DNA of 64,000 nucleotides from Paracoccaceae bacterium (GTDB taxonomy: Bacteria > Pseudomonadota > Alphaproteobacteria > Rhodobacterales > Rhodobacteraceae), in assembly GCA_030750975.1 (NCBI GenBank), contig JASMHC010000018.1, forward strand, positions 62,001 to 126,000, in the 5' to 3' direction. This document shows positions 19,501-27,429 of this stretch, one piece after another. The notes below the pieces were generated by a model. It was given only the letters and a program-made list of their open reading frames with translations. It searched no databases and was not told the origin of the DNA. Made by a program: the position numbers and the translations under genes. How positions within the stretch are numbered: position 1 is the first letter of the stretch; every line of letters begins with the position of its first letter.

Positions 19501-20411
19501 CTGACCTGTTCGACCTTTGGCTTCAGCGCACATTCCCCGATCCGCAGATCATCGCCGAACCACGACACGATAAGCCCTACAGCCCCGCAATTGGGGGCTT
19601 CGCGCTGCAAGCTGGCCATCGAGACGACAAAATCCGTTTCACCGTTTGGCGTATTGACATTGACCGAACGGTTTCCCCCCAAACCGTCCGAGAAATGCAC
19701 CGGGGTGGTTGCCAGCGCATATTCGCCGGTCCCCGGCATCAGCGCCACACCGGGCAATCCCCGCGCCATGTCGCCTTCCGAACCGCTTTGTTGCGCTTCC
19801 ACCGGCCGGATCACCTCGAACGACAGCTGAGGCACCCTGTTGCCGAACCGCGTCAGCATCAGGTCTTCCAACACAACATAGGCGGTCCCGCGATAGGCCG
19901 GCACGCTGCCTGCCCCCTCGACCGCCTCGATCAGCGGATCGGGCATTTGATCTGCCCCGCCCTCATACACCCGCATCGTCAGGTCCTTGGCGGCGATTTC
20001 CTCGCCATCGGCCCAAATGCGGCCAACCCCCGCGATCTCGCCTTCGCACAGGGCAATCGCCAGACTGACCGAATAGGCGTATTGCCGCTGAACTGGCCCA
20101 CCGCCCTTGCCGCCACCGGTTTCGGTGAAATGTTCCTTGAAACGGGTGGCCCAGATCACATGCCCGCCAACCCGAACGCGCCCGTGCACTTTCTGAAGAG
20201 GCCGCCCTTCCTGCGCCCCCATCAGCCTGAACCGGTCTACGCGGCCGGTCTCAACCGGCTCGCTGCCCTGGCCGAGCAGATGTTCGTCTATTCTCCGGCC
20301 AATCGTTGCGCCAATGGCCCGGCCAATCGCGACCGAAGACAGACCAAGAACCGAACCGCCCACCGCGCCGCCAAGTGCGGCTCCGGCTGCGGATAAAACC
20401 ACAGTTGCCAT
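16515..20411 (-). CDS. GTA baseplate multidomain ('megatron') protein, g15
   Basis: At 1298 residues it has the usual length of RcGTA gp15. The N-terminus is Gly/Ala-rich and hydrophobic (AAGAALGGAVGGSVLG) followed by a tail-hub-like region. A GTA TIM-barrel region (about 430-750) contains ESFCIGSEMRGMT, IGYAADWSEYFGY and FIGIDNYMPLSDWRDG, and a phage-tail/fibronectin-like C-terminal part follows. In RcGTA this protein forms the baseplate tip and contacts the recipient. The gene is intact, the last structural gene, 3 bp after g14. Confidence 0.95.
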   Translation of the reverse strand: MATVVLSAAGAALGGAVGGSVLGLSSVAIGRAIGATIGRRIDEHLLGQGSEPVETGRVDRFRLMGAQEGRPLQKVHGRVRVGGHVIWATRFKEHFTETGGGKGGGPVQRQYAYSVSLAIALCEGEIAGVGRIWADGEEIAAKDLTMRVYEGGADQMPDPLIEAVEGAGSVPAYRGTAYVVLEDLMLTRFGNRVPQLSFEVIRPVEAQQSGSEGDMARGLPGVALMPGTGEYALATTPVHFSDGLGGNRSVNVNTPNGETDFVVSMASLQREAPNCGAVGLIVSWFGDDLRIGECALKPKVEQVSTDGEGMPWQVTGVTRGSAEAVPRVDDLPVYGGTPCDASVVEAIAHMNGLGQDVMFYPFILMEQGEGNGLSDPWSDGADQPVLPWRGRITTSVAPGRDGSPDGTLAAEAEVAAFFGAAKASDFAIVDGQVVYSGPQEWSYRRFILHYAHLCALAGGVESFCIGSEMRGMTQIRGAGGSFPAVEGLQALAAEVRQVLGSGAKIGYAADWSEYFGYHPKDGSGDVYFHLDPLWADDNIDFIGIDNYMPLSDWRDGTDHLDAYWGSIYDADYLAANIEGGEGFDWFYHSDEARDAQIRTRIEDVDHGEDWVWRYKDIRGWWEAYHHNRIAGVRLAEATGWVPGSKPIRFTELGCAAIDKGTNQPNKFLDPKSSESAIPHYSRGHRDETIQRQYFKAMLSYWKDGFNNPMAELYEGRMIDMDHAYAWAWDARPYPAFPNNRGLWTDAENYAAGHWLNGRTSAKALGDLLVEICADAGVEAVNVDKAHGIVRGYLTESTDTARAELQALLMAYGLDAVEGNGELNFRQRSALQDEVLKADEVVAGPTAQGIERRRGSEGEQISRVRFGFVAGSGRFETAWEEATDPEKETDAVSGTELSLVLTRSEGRLLAERWLAEAKVSRDRISFSLPMSKTGVSVGSVVGFGDGTLYRVESVEVAEHRSIEAVRVEAEAYQPARFENELAETPSFVAPVPVFPLFLDLPLITGDELAHAPHVAVTAKPWPGNIAVFNAGATGAFELNRTISERAVIGVTQTDLRWSPSGIFDRGGELRVKLASGELQSVVRTALLNGANLMAIGDGSAGKWEVFQFEQAELIAPDTYAIRNRLRGQFGTDAILPDVWPAGSNVVLLDQALQQIAHPPSQRNLARSYRVGPASRALDDPFFVELDLSFEAVGLRPYAPCHLDVNRTETGDSLRWIRRSRVDGDNWDVPDIPIGEESESYLLRIRTGGGIVREVTVSAPEWTYPRSDQIEDGAGDGYWVDIAQLSATFGAGAVATLEVV

Positions 20412-20414
20412 GTG

Positions 20415-20840
20415 TTACTCCTGAGGAAAACGAAAACGCGCCACGATCCGGCGCTTCAAAGGCTTGTCGAGCATGGATTCCACCACACCCCGCCCGGAAT
20501 AGGCATGAATGACCCGAGGCACCCGCCACGTGCCACCGACAATTCCCATATGACGCGCCGCAGCCCCGTCGCGCATACGAAACAGTGCGATGTCACCGGG
20601 CAAAAGCTGACGTCTGCCCGGCCTTAGCAGCCCTTCGGCCGCGGCCCACAGTTTTTCCGCCGGATCAACCACCTGCCAGGACGGGTTGTAGACCGGCAAA
20701 TCAACCGGTCCGCATCCCAGTTCCTTCCAAACGCCGATGATCAGCCCCAGACAATCCGCCCCCACACCCTTGATGCAAGCCCGGTGCCGGTAAGGCGTCC
20801 CGATCCATTCACGCGCAATCCTGACCACGCGGGCACTCAT
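20415..20840 (-). CDS. GTA NlpC/P60 peptidase, g14
   Basis: A 141-residue cysteine peptidase of the NlpC/P60 fold. The catalytic Cys sits in GADCLGLIIGVW (near residue 30) and the His in RHMGIVGG (near 97). In RcGTA gp14 is a tail peptidase that helps penetrate the recipient's peptidoglycan. It starts inside the stop of g13 (4-bp overlap) and is followed by g15 after 3 bp. Confidence 0.93.
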   Translation of the reverse strand: MSARVVRIAREWIGTPYRHRACIKGVGADCLGLIIGVWKELGCGPVDLPVYNPSWQVVDPAEKLWAAAEGLLRPGRRQLLPGDIALFRMRDGAAARHMGIVGGTWRVPRVIHAYSGRGVVESMLDKPLKRRIVARFRFPQE

Positions 20841-21703
20841 CGACGGCTTGCCCCGTCATGTATCTGCCCATCCGTGGGCAGGCTCATCAGCCAGTCATCG
20901 CCCGGAATATCGGGAAATCCCTGAAAATTCCGGATATTGTCGAACTTCTCGCGGCAGGTCAGTGCATCGCGATCACATCCGGCGATCAACGCAAACGTCT
21001 TTCCGACCGCGACATCCTCGGGCAGCTTGCTCCAGAAGGTCAGCACCCGGTCCGGGCCGTCAATATCGTCCCGCTTGATCGTCGCAATGCCACCATCGGA
21101 CAACACCAGCCGCCCGCGCTCGAACCATCGCTCGGCATAGCCCCCGTCAACGCGCACCCGGACCTGGCTTTCGCTGTCCACTGCCACGATCTCGGCCAAA
21201 GTCTGATAGGCATATTGCGCCGTATCAAGACGGCACCGCGCATCGCCCAGCACGGCCGAACACGGTTTTTGAAAAACCCGGCCCTTGGGCTGGTTCAGCC
21301 GGTCCACGAGGCTGCGCAATTCGACGCGAAATTGCCCCTCCTGACGTGTGATCTCGCCCGCATGTCCGCGAAACAGCACCTCGCGCGCGTCCGGGTTGTC
21401 CCAATTGACCAGCCAAACCACAACCTCGGCACCATCATACACCCCTCGCGCGATATCCTCTTCGCGCAGAAGCTCGCTGTCCAGCGCCCCAATCGCTTCG
21501 GTATTATCCACCGCCAGCCCGGTGCCCTGCACCAGAGCCGAGGCCGACAGCCCCGAATGCGCCTGAAACACCAAACCGCCGAATTCCAAATCCGTGTCAT
21601 GGTCGGTGAAACCCATACGCACCCCGTCCTTGCGCCGCAATTCCCAACAGCGGCAAACAAAGGTCAGGCCGGATTGAAGATGTTCCTCAAGCAGCGCTTT
21701 CAT
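20837..21703 (-). CDS. GTA tail hub protein with DUF2163, g13
   Basis: A 288-residue protein with the DUF2163 and C-terminal phage_BR0599-type sequence: TFVCRCWELRRKDGVRMGFTDHD at the start (part), PCSAVLGDARCRLD with its cysteines in the middle, and the C-terminal cysteine segment LIAGCDRDALTCREKF.N..NFQGFP. In RcGTA gp13 is a hub component that joins the distal tail to the baseplate. ATGA-type 4-bp overlaps couple it to g12 before it and g14 after it. Confidence 0.93.
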   Translation of the reverse strand: MKALLEEHLQSGLTFVCRCWELRRKDGVRMGFTDHDTDLEFGGLVFQAHSGLSASALVQGTGLAVDNTEAIGALDSELLREEDIARGVYDGAEVVVWLVNWDNPDAREVLFRGHAGEITRQEGQFRVELRSLVDRLNQPKGRVFQKPCSAVLGDARCRLDTAQYAYQTLAEIVAVDSESQVRVRVDGGYAERWFERGRLVLSDGGIATIKRDDIDGPDRVLTFWSKLPEDVAVGKTFALIAGCDRDALTCREKFDNIRNFQGFPDIPGDDWLMSLPTDGQIHDGASRR

Positions 21704-22332
21704 TGGCGCACCTCGATCACCGGAATATTCGGCACTTCCCCGGCCTGAAAGCTGGCGACCGAGGTTTGGATCCTGTCGGTATTGAACCTTACCGGCACAT
21801 CAAACTCATACCCGGCGGTGATGACCACCCCGGTATCCGGGGCTGTGACGAAGGAAACCTCCCCCGTGGCCGGATCAACGGTCCAATCCACACCTTCGGT
21901 CATTTTATCACCGGAAAACCCGATCGTGACCGTTCCCAACACCGGTTTGCTGATCGGACGCACATAGGCATGTTCACCCGAACGATAGGTCTTTGTCAGT
22001 TGAAACCCGGTGGTTTCCCCGTCACCCTCGCCGATCCGCTGATCCTCGAAATCCGGCGCAAGATCGGCCGGAGATGACTTATAGTCCGTCCAGTCCTTCC
22101 ACCGAAAACCGAACATCTCCCCCCGGCGGGCCTCGAAGAAGGCCACGATCCGCTCGATATCCTTGAGCGACCGCAAACCCAGACCCGCATCATAGCGCCG
22201 TCTGGAATGCGCCCAGGGGGTGTTGCGCTCTTCAAAACCGTTTGCCAGCGTTACAATCTCGCTGCGGCGCTCTGGCCCGCCGATCGAGCCGAAACTCAGA
22301 TTTGCCGGAAACTGTACCTCGTGAAAACTCAT
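21700..22332 (-). CDS. GTA distal tail protein, g12 (TIGR02217/DUF2460)
   Basis: A 210-residue protein starting MSFHEVQFPANLSFGSIGGPER, with RYDAGLGLRSLKDIERIVAFFEARRG, FGFRWKDWTDYKS and a C-terminal beta-rich part. This matches the TIGR02217 family, the distal tail protein of RcGTA. It lies 9 bp after g11 and overlaps g13 by 4 bp. Confidence 0.94.
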   Translation of the reverse strand: MSFHEVQFPANLSFGSIGGPERRSEIVTLANGFEERNTPWAHSRRRYDAGLGLRSLKDIERIVAFFEARRGEMFGFRWKDWTDYKSSPADLAPDFEDQRIGEGDGETTGFQLTKTYRSGEHAYVRPISKPVLGTVTIGFSGDKMTEGVDWTVDPATGEVSFVTAPDTGVVITAGYEFDVPVRFNTDRIQTSVASFQAGEVPNIPVIEVRQ

Positions 22333-22341
22333 TGCTGCCTC

Positions 22342-22998
22342 CTACCTGTTGCGATTGCCGCGCATCAGCGCGCGCGAAAGCTGCGCCGCGATTTGGCCCT
22401 GACTGCGCTGGAACCCCTGCACATCCGGTGTCTGGATATTCATCACAACAGTCACCGGACGTCCGCCGTCCTGCATTCGCACGCCCAAACTGCCATCCGC
22501 CCCGCGCGACAAAGGCATGATCGCCTCGGGTCCGGCCTCGCCCATCAACCCCGTCGCACCACGCATCGGAAAAGCCGTCGCCCCCGACACGACGCCACCC
22601 TTGGCAAAGGGCATGACGCGGCCTTGCGCGAAACTGCCCCCCTTTTCAAAAGCGAACATGCCGCGCGTCACCGCACCGATCCCATCTGCCAAAACGCCGC
22701 CCAGCTGGTCGGTCACAGGTGTGATCGCCGCCGAATAGGTCGTTTCAATCATCGACCGCGCCACCATGCGCAAAGCGTCCGAGGCTTTCATCCCGTCAAG
22801 AAATACCCCGTCAAACGCCTTGCGCAGCCCCCGGCTCAGACCTTTCTCAAGCGTCTGCAAATCCTTGCCCGTGGCCTGTACCGCCGATTGCAGCCGCCCG
22901 ACCTCGTTGCGGAACTCCGCCAGAATGACACCTGCCCCCGCAACGTCGTCATTCAGGGCGTCTATCGCTTCACTGATCTCGTCGAATTCGTCACTCAT
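22342..22998 (-). CDS. GTA tail tape measure protein, g11
   Basis: 218 residues, close to RcGTA gp11 and very short for a tape measure protein, in keeping with the short GTA tail. N-terminal helical segment (about 1-60, DEFDEISEAIDALNDDV), then a hydrophobic Gly-rich centre and the phage motif FEKGGSFAQGRVMPFAKGGVV followed by GLMGEAGPEAIMPL. It overlaps g10.1 by 8 bp. Confidence 0.92.
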   Translation of the reverse strand: MSDEFDEISEAIDALNDDVAGAGVILAEFRNEVGRLQSAVQATGKDLQTLEKGLSRGLRKAFDGVFLDGMKASDALRMVARSMIETTYSAAITPVTDQLGGVLADGIGAVTRGMFAFEKGGSFAQGRVMPFAKGGVVSGATAFPMRGATGLMGEAGPEAIMPLSRGADGSLGVRMQDGGRPVTVVMNIQTPDVQGFQRSQGQIAAQLSRALMRGNRNR

Positions 22999-23191
22999 CC
23001 AATTCTCCGTCCAAATCTGGGAAATGCCGGATCAAGGCATCCAGCCCCTTGCGCCCCAAAGGGGCCGCCGCCTTTTCCGGTCCGACCAGCAGCAGCAACT
23101 CTGCCGGTGTCAGACCCCACACCTCTTGCGGGCGCAGCCCCCCGGCCCGAAACCCGGCCCGCAGCATGGCCGCCCAGTCCAGCCCGGCCAT
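22991..23191 (-). CDS. GTA tail assembly chaperone-like small protein, g10.1
   Basis: A 66-residue protein (MAGLDWAAMLRAGFRAGGLRPQEVWGLTPAELLLLVG, part) of the rcc01693/phage tail assembly chaperone type. In lambda-like systems this position encodes the GT-type chaperone that coats the tape measure protein, matching its place between g10 and g11. The ATG is formed in the TGATG overlap with the g10 stop. No slippery frameshift site is evident. Confidence 0.87.
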   Translation of the reverse strand: MAGLDWAAMLRAGFRAGGLRPQEVWGLTPAELLLLVGPEKAAAPLGRKGLDALIRHFPDLDGELDE

Positions 23192-23514
23192 CAACCGGTT
23201 GCGTCCAGCGGTGAAAAAGCGCGCAACAGCAACAGCGCCGCCGCCCGGCTGGCCTCGGCCAATCCTCCATCGATCTCGACCCCTAGCAGATCGGCCTCAG
23301 TGCCCGACCAGCCGCCACCGCGCAATCCGGCCACGATCAGCGCCAAAACATCCCGCGCCGAATGCCCGCCGCTTTCAAACCGGCGCACCAGATCCACCAA
23401 CGAGCCTTCGCCCAGCCTCCCCTCAAGCTCGGCCAACGCCCCAAGCGTCAGCTTCATCACATGACGGTCGCCATCCAGCGAAAGCCCCACTTCACCAGCC
23501 AGAGGGTTCACCAT
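23191..23514 (-). CDS. GTA tail assembly chaperone-type protein, g10
   Basis: A 107-residue protein starting MVNPLAGEVGLSLDGD and continuing KLTLGALAELEGRLGEGSLVDLV, the hallmark of the GTA_Gp10 family. Its position between the major tail protein and tape measure suggests a G-type tail chaperone. It starts at the last base of the g9 stop (TGATG) and ends in TGATG with g10.1, so the three genes are translationally coupled. Confidence 0.9.
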   Translation of the reverse strand: MVNPLAGEVGLSLDGDRHVMKLTLGALAELEGRLGEGSLVDLVRRFESGGHSARDVLALIVAGLRGGGWSGTEADLLGVEIDGGLAEASRAAALLLLRAFSPLDATG

Positions 23515-23927
23515 CAGATCGCCGTGAAGCTCAGCAAACCCGCCGAGGCCAAAGCCAGCTCATAGGTCGCCTCGCCATCATGGCTGCCCGCATATTCGAT
23601 CGAGGTGATCTGGAACGGCCCCTCAACGCGGCCGAAATCCGGAATAATCACCTGAAAATCGGGCGTTTCCCCGTCAAAGAAAATCTGCCTGGCCCGCTCA
23701 TCCGTGTCCGCATCGCGAAACACACCCGCGCCCGAGATTGACGCGGTTTTCACACCCGCACCGGCCAGCAACTCGCGCCAGCCGCCCTGGCTTTCCAGGC
23801 TCGTGACATCCACGCTTTCCGCATTAAAGCTGATCCGCGTCGCCCGCAGCCCCGCAACTGTCTGGAATTGCCCGCTTCCGGTCAAATCCACCTTGACCAA
23901 AAGGTCTTTACCATTCTGCGCACCCAT
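23514..23927 (-). CDS. GTA major tail protein, g9
   Basis: A 137-residue tail tube protein: MGAQNGKDLLVKVD at the start, RISFNAESVDVTSLESQGGWRELL in the middle and FQITSIEYAGSHDGEATYELALASAG near the end (parts quoted). This is the phage major tail protein (TP901-1-like) family and RcGTA gp9. Length is typical. A 29-bp gap separates it from g8, the largest break in the tail section, so it may have its own strong ribosome site. Confidence 0.94.
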   Translation of the reverse strand: MGAQNGKDLLVKVDLTGSGQFQTVAGLRATRISFNAESVDVTSLESQGGWRELLAGAGVKTASISGAGVFRDADTDERARQIFFDGETPDFQVIIPDFGRVEGPFQITSIEYAGSHDGEATYELALASAGLLSFTAI

Positions 23928-23956
23928 ATCGCGCCCCTTCCTTTTTTAGAAAAATC

Positions 23957-24361
23957 TCAGATCGCATCCACGCGGGCGCGAAATGTCAGGTCTATCCGCC
24001 GAACCCCCGACACACGCCGTGCTGCCGCCTTGACAAAGTGCAAACCCGTCAGTTCACCGCGCTCCAACGTCAGACCGGCCCCGTTCAGCAGATCGCTGAC
24101 CAGCACAGCCACCGATTTTGCACCGCCGAACCCTCCGCTTTCGGACACGACCGATACGTCAAAGTCATGCCACGCGCCCCGGGCCGAACCATCCGACCTG
24201 TCGCGAACCTTTTCCGGCCCCAGGGTCACATATAACGCCGGCACCGCGCCTGTCGGCGGCTGGTCAAACACCGCACCATCCACCGCCGCCTGCAATTCGG
24301 CCGAAGCGGTCAAGGTGCCATACACGGCTTTTTGCAAAGCAAATGAAGCACCATAGCTCAT
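23957..24361 (-). CDS. GTA tail terminator protein, g8 (DUF3168)
   Basis: A 134-residue DUF3168 protein (MSYGASFALQKAVYGTL..., PALYVTLGPEKVRDRSD, HDFDVSVVSESGGFGGAK). In RcGTA gp8 caps the tail tube. The ATG at 24361 overlaps the stop of g7 in ATGA; the open frame further upstream is ignored for that reason. Confidence 0.92.
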   Translation of the reverse strand: MSYGASFALQKAVYGTLTASAELQAAVDGAVFDQPPTGAVPALYVTLGPEKVRDRSDGSARGAWHDFDVSVVSESGGFGGAKSVAVLVSDLLNGAGLTLERGELTGLHFVKAAARRVSGVRRIDLTFRARVDAI

Positions 24362-24687
24362 GAGACCACCTCTTGGGTCGCATAGCACCGCACATAGCCC
24401 ACATGATCCTTATCCTCGGCCACCGCCTCGATCAGAAAGGATTGCCCCTCGGCGCGGAACCGCTGCCCCGGCTTGGGCCGCGATGGTGCGCCTACCGGCG
24501 ATGACCGCGTCGTGAACACGAATTTCGCCAATGACACACCGCCATCATCCATCCGGCCATAACGGATTTTCATCTCCACCCAAAGCTGCCCAAGCGGAAT
24601 CCAGTCCTCGGTATATCCGCCCGCCCCGTCAGGATTGCGCACGATACTTTCCAGCACCATTTGCCGGTTCAGCAAGGGAAGCATCAT
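24358..24687 (-). CDS. GTA head closure/stopper protein, g7
   Basis: A 109-residue phage head-tail adaptor (SPP1 gp16-like): MMLPLLNRQMVLES, GAGGYTEDWIPLGQLWVEMK, RFRAEGQSFLIEAVAEDK. In RcGTA gp7 closes the connector. The ATG at 24687 overlaps the g6 stop (ATGA) behind GGAGGTGGG, so I prefer it to the longer frame. Confidence 0.9.
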   Translation of the reverse strand: MMLPLLNRQMVLESIVRNPDGAGGYTEDWIPLGQLWVEMKIRYGRMDDGGVSLAKFVFTTRSSPVGAPSRPKPGQRFRAEGQSFLIEAVAEDKDHVGYVRCYATQEVVS

Positions 24688-25283
24688 GACCCACCTCCCC
24701 CCAAAAGACGCACGGTCTTGTAGCGCTCGATCAGGCTGGCCACGCCGAATGGCATGCATCCCTCGCCCAATTGGGTCTCGTGCCGGAATTCATAGTAATG
24801 CGCCGCCAGCAGCAGCACCGCCTGCGCCAAATCCTCGGGCAAGCCCGCCCAATCCGCCGCATAACCGGCCGTGAACGTCACCTCGACCGATCCCCCCAGC
24901 GGCACCGATGGCAGCACGAACCCCGTCGGCACCAGTTTGGGCCGCTGGATATCCTGCGCCAGGCGGTACAATGTGGGGTCAACCACTTCGACATCCCCCA
25001 GCCGGTCGGTCAACACAAGCTCGACCAGCCCCGTCACCGGCGCCACCGGCAATGCCTGCCCCCGCGCATCGCGCCACATGGTCAATGTCCAGGAAAAATC
25101 GCGTTGCAACAGCACCTTTCCGGTCCGCGCCTCGATCGCCGCAAGCGCCGCCCGCAAAAACCCTTCAAGCACCGCATCCTGCACCGCGTCATCGCTAAAC
25201 CCGGATCCAAGCCGCAAATGGGCTTTGAAACCGGCCACGGGCAAAACATCCGCCGGTACGGAAGTCTCTTCAACTAACATCAT
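24684..25283 (-). CDS. GTA head-tail connector adaptor, g6
   Basis: A 199-residue protein of the phiE125 gp8/gp6-like adaptor family: FKAHLRLGSGFSDDAVQDAVLEGFLRAALAAIEARTGK (part), then LVELVLTDRLGD and VTFTAGYAADWAGLPEDLAQAVLLLAAHYYEFR. In RcGTA gp6 binds the portal ring. The start is the first of two consecutive ATGs at 25283 with GCGGAG ahead; the in-frame region above runs through a hairpin and is non-coding. A 148-bp spacer separates it from the capsid gene. Confidence 0.9.
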   Translation of the reverse strand: MMLVEETSVPADVLPVAGFKAHLRLGSGFSDDAVQDAVLEGFLRAALAAIEARTGKVLLQRDFSWTLTMWRDARGQALPVAPVTGLVELVLTDRLGDVEVVDPTLYRLAQDIQRPKLVPTGFVLPSVPLGGSVEVTFTAGYAADWAGLPEDLAQAVLLLAAHYYEFRHETQLGEGCMPFGVASLIERYKTVRLLGGGGS

Positions 25284-25320
25284 GGAATTACTCCGCAAAA
25301 ACGGTTGTCCCTCGCTTAGG

Positions 25321-25395
25321 TGACGCGCACCGGCCCGACGTCGCTCGGACGGAGGGAAACAGCTAGACAACACCGGCCAGCGCCGGTGCGCGTCA
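25321..25395 (-). promoter_or_regulatory. Two competing hairpins between GTA capsid gene and g6
   Basis: TGACGCGCACCGGC (25321-25334) and GCCGGTGCGCGTCA (25382-25395) are perfect 14-bp inverted arms with a 47-nt loop. Inside, CACCGGC (25371-25377) can instead pair with GCCGGTG (25382-25388) around CAGC. The two structures use the same arm and exclude each other. This lies in the only long gap of the GTA head section. It may stabilise the capsid mRNA 3' end, attenuate readthrough, or mark a processing site. No T-run is seen. Confidence 0.6.
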
Positions 25396-25431
25396 GGGGC
25401 AGCCCGTCAGAACCACCCCTGTCCCGAACCC

Positions 25432-26616
25432 TTAAACGGTGCCCGAGAAGCGAAGCAGCTTGATCGCGGCAAAGTCGCTCACATCACCGCCCACGCGCTT
25501 GGTTGCATAGAACAACACATGCGGCTTGGCGCTGAACGGATCGCGCAGCACGCGCAGATCAGGGCGTTCCGCAATGGTATAGCCCGCTGCAAAATCACCA
25601 AACGCCACAGCAAGGGCATTGACCGCGATATCCGGCATGTCCTCGGCAATCAGCACCGGATAGCCCAGCAGCCGCGCCGGTTCACCCGCCGACAGACCAT
25701 CGGTCCACAGGAAACGGCCGTCATTGTCTTTCAGCTTGCGCAAGGTTCCTGCGGTTTTGGAATTCATCACGAAGGTTGCATTGGCGCGATACTGGGCACC
25801 CAGCGCATAGACGAGATCTATGATCGTGTCAGGGCCGCCAATGTCGCCCGGTGCACCCGTTTCAACATAGCCAAGGTTGCCCCAGCTCCAGACATCGTTT
25901 TTCACGGTTGTGTGCGACAGGAAACCGGTCGGCTTGTCTACCCCGTCACCGACGACAAAGGCCGCCGCTTCCGCCCGCGAAAACTTGTCCGCAATACGAC
26001 CGGCCAGCCAGCCTTCGATATCAAACGCACTGTCATCCAACAGCCGCTGGCTTGCCTTGGGCAGGGCCGAAAGCTCGTTCAGCGGAATGGTGATCCGGTC
26101 AATGACCGGCGTATCGGTTTCGCCAACCGTACCGGCTTCGGTGGCCCAGCCATGGCCAAACTCGCCGTGATCCACCAGAACGTCAAACGACGTGGCTTCG
26201 ACATTCACCACATTGGCAATCGCCCGGATCGAGGCGGTCGACGACAGCACCCCCTGAACGCGGCCCGCGGTTTCCGGATCCACCAGATAGCCGCCATCCC
26301 CCGCAACCGCCGTATTCAGTGCCTTACCCTCAAGGTCCAGCCCGCGCAGGCCCTCTTCATCGCCCGACCGCAAATAAGCGTCAAAGGCCTTCAGATGCGG
26401 CGCGGTCTCTTCCGCGGCCATCGACAATACCGGACGCCCGACAGGGGCGGTTTTCTGTTCAAACTTGTTCATGCGTTTTTCCTGCTCTTGAATGCGTTCA
26501 TCCATATTTTCCTGGAAGTGTTTCAGCTCACGCGAAAAGCCCTCCACGGCCCGCGTGACCTCCTGAACCGAAGACACATCTTCCCCGGTCCGAGACAGCA
26601 TCTCGGTCTTCTTCAT
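25432..26616 (-). CDS. GTA major capsid protein, g5 (HK97 fold)
   Basis: 394 residues: an N-terminal coiled-coil scaffold region (about 1-65, EKRMNKFEQK) that is removed by the prohead protease in this family, then the HK97 fold (about 100-394: TAVAGDGGYLVDPETAGRVQ, GWATEAGTVGETDTP, NELSALPKASQRLLDDSAFD, FVMNSKTAGTLRKLKD, the C-terminal VLFYATKRVGGDV). It builds the GTA head. It follows the protease gene by 31 bp and is followed by a strong RNA hairpin. Confidence 0.95.
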   Translation of the reverse strand: MKKTEMLSRTGEDVSSVQEVTRAVEGFSRELKHFQENMDERIQEQEKRMNKFEQKTAPVGRPVLSMAAEETAPHLKAFDAYLRSGDEEGLRGLDLEGKALNTAVAGDGGYLVDPETAGRVQGVLSSTASIRAIANVVNVEATSFDVLVDHGEFGHGWATEAGTVGETDTPVIDRITIPLNELSALPKASQRLLDDSAFDIEGWLAGRIADKFSRAEAAAFVVGDGVDKPTGFLSHTTVKNDVWSWGNLGYVETGAPGDIGGPDTIIDLVYALGAQYRANATFVMNSKTAGTLRKLKDNDGRFLWTDGLSAGEPARLLGYPVLIAEDMPDIAVNALAVAFGDFAAGYTIAERPDLRVLRDPFSAKPHVLFYATKRVGGDVSDFAAIKLLRFSGTV

Positions 26617-26647
26617 CCATCTTTCCTTACTTGGTCAGTTGGTCTGG

Positions 26648-27205
26648 CTACCCGCCAGAGATCATGCGGCGCGCGCCTTCCAGCGCCCCCGCCAATTCGC
26701 GCATCGAAGCATCCAGCAGGCTTTCGCCCTTTGCCCCCACCCGCGCACTCGGAAGCATCGGGAATGTCACCAGCGACACCTCCCAAAGCTCCAGTTCCGA
26801 CAAGAGCCGCTGGCCCTTCTCATTCTTGCTGGCCCGTTTTGTGCGATACCCGATCGACAAACCATCAATTGCTCCGGCCTCGATCAGCGCCGCTGCTTCG
26901 CGTGCTTTTTCCACGCTCTCCAGCAGCCTCCCCTTGACGTAAAGGCCTTTGGCATCTTCGCGCACCTCGTCCCACACACCAATTGGCTGGGCCGGATCAT
27001 GCTGCCACAGCATTTTCACCTGCCGCCCCTCGCGTTCCAGCGCCCTCAGGGATCGCGCATAGGCCCCTTCCTGCACCACGTCGCCGCCCTGATCCACGGC
27101 CCCGAACAGCGACGCATAGCCGGAAATCTCAACCCCGTCCTTCACCGTCAAAGCCGCGTCAAACCGGCAGAATTTCCGCTCCAAATCCATCCTCATTCCC
27201 TTCAT
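26648..27205 (-). CDS. GTA prohead protease, g4
   Basis: An HK97-type prohead serine protease of about 185 residues: ISGYASLFGAVDQGGDVVQEGAY, KMLWQHDPAQPIGVWDEV with the catalytic His, GLYVKGRLL and GLSIGYRT with the catalytic Ser. It matures the capsid protein encoded next. The start at 27205 overlaps the g3.5 stop in ATGA; two further ATGs follow at 27196 and 27190, and the last (MDLERKF) could be the true one. Confidence 0.92.
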   Translation of the reverse strand: MKGMRMDLERKFCRFDAALTVKDGVEISGYASLFGAVDQGGDVVQEGAYARSLRALEREGRQVKMLWQHDPAQPIGVWDEVREDAKGLYVKGRLLESVEKAREAAALIEAGAIDGLSIGYRTKRASKNEKGQRLLSELELWEVSLVTFPMLPSARVGAKGESLLDASMRELAGALEGARRMISGG

Positions 27206-27429
27206 CCGTTGACCTGCAAAAGCGACTGCGCCGCCTGTGCCAAAACCACACCAACCACCCCGTAGACCGTCAGCCATAACCGCCGCTCCAGCCGTTCGAT
27301 CATCAACTCGATCCGCTCAAGCCGTTTGTTCAAAGCCTCGAACTGCAATCCCGCCACCCGTTCATGCGCCTCAAGCCGCAGCGCGGGCGCACAGTCAAAC
27401 GCCTCGAACCCATAGCGCGTCTCAGCCAT
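27202..27429 (-). CDS. GTA small membrane protein, g3.5
   Basis: A 75-residue protein with a charged amphipathic helix (FEALNKRLERIELMIERLERRLW, about residues 30-52, part quoted) followed by one hydrophobic segment (LTVYGVVGVVLAQAA). It corresponds to RcGTA g3.5, whose role is unresolved. It overlaps the portal gene by 8 bp and the protease gene by 4 bp. Confidence 0.85.
   Translation of the reverse strand: MAETRYGFEAFDCAPALRLEAHERVAGLQFEALNKRLERIELMIERLERRLWLTVYGVVGVVLAQAAQSLLQVNG

Noticed and set aside
19056-20396. A 446-codon plus-strand frame inside g15
   Set aside because: Antisense to the intact megatron gene; basic, low-complexity translation and no family resemblance.
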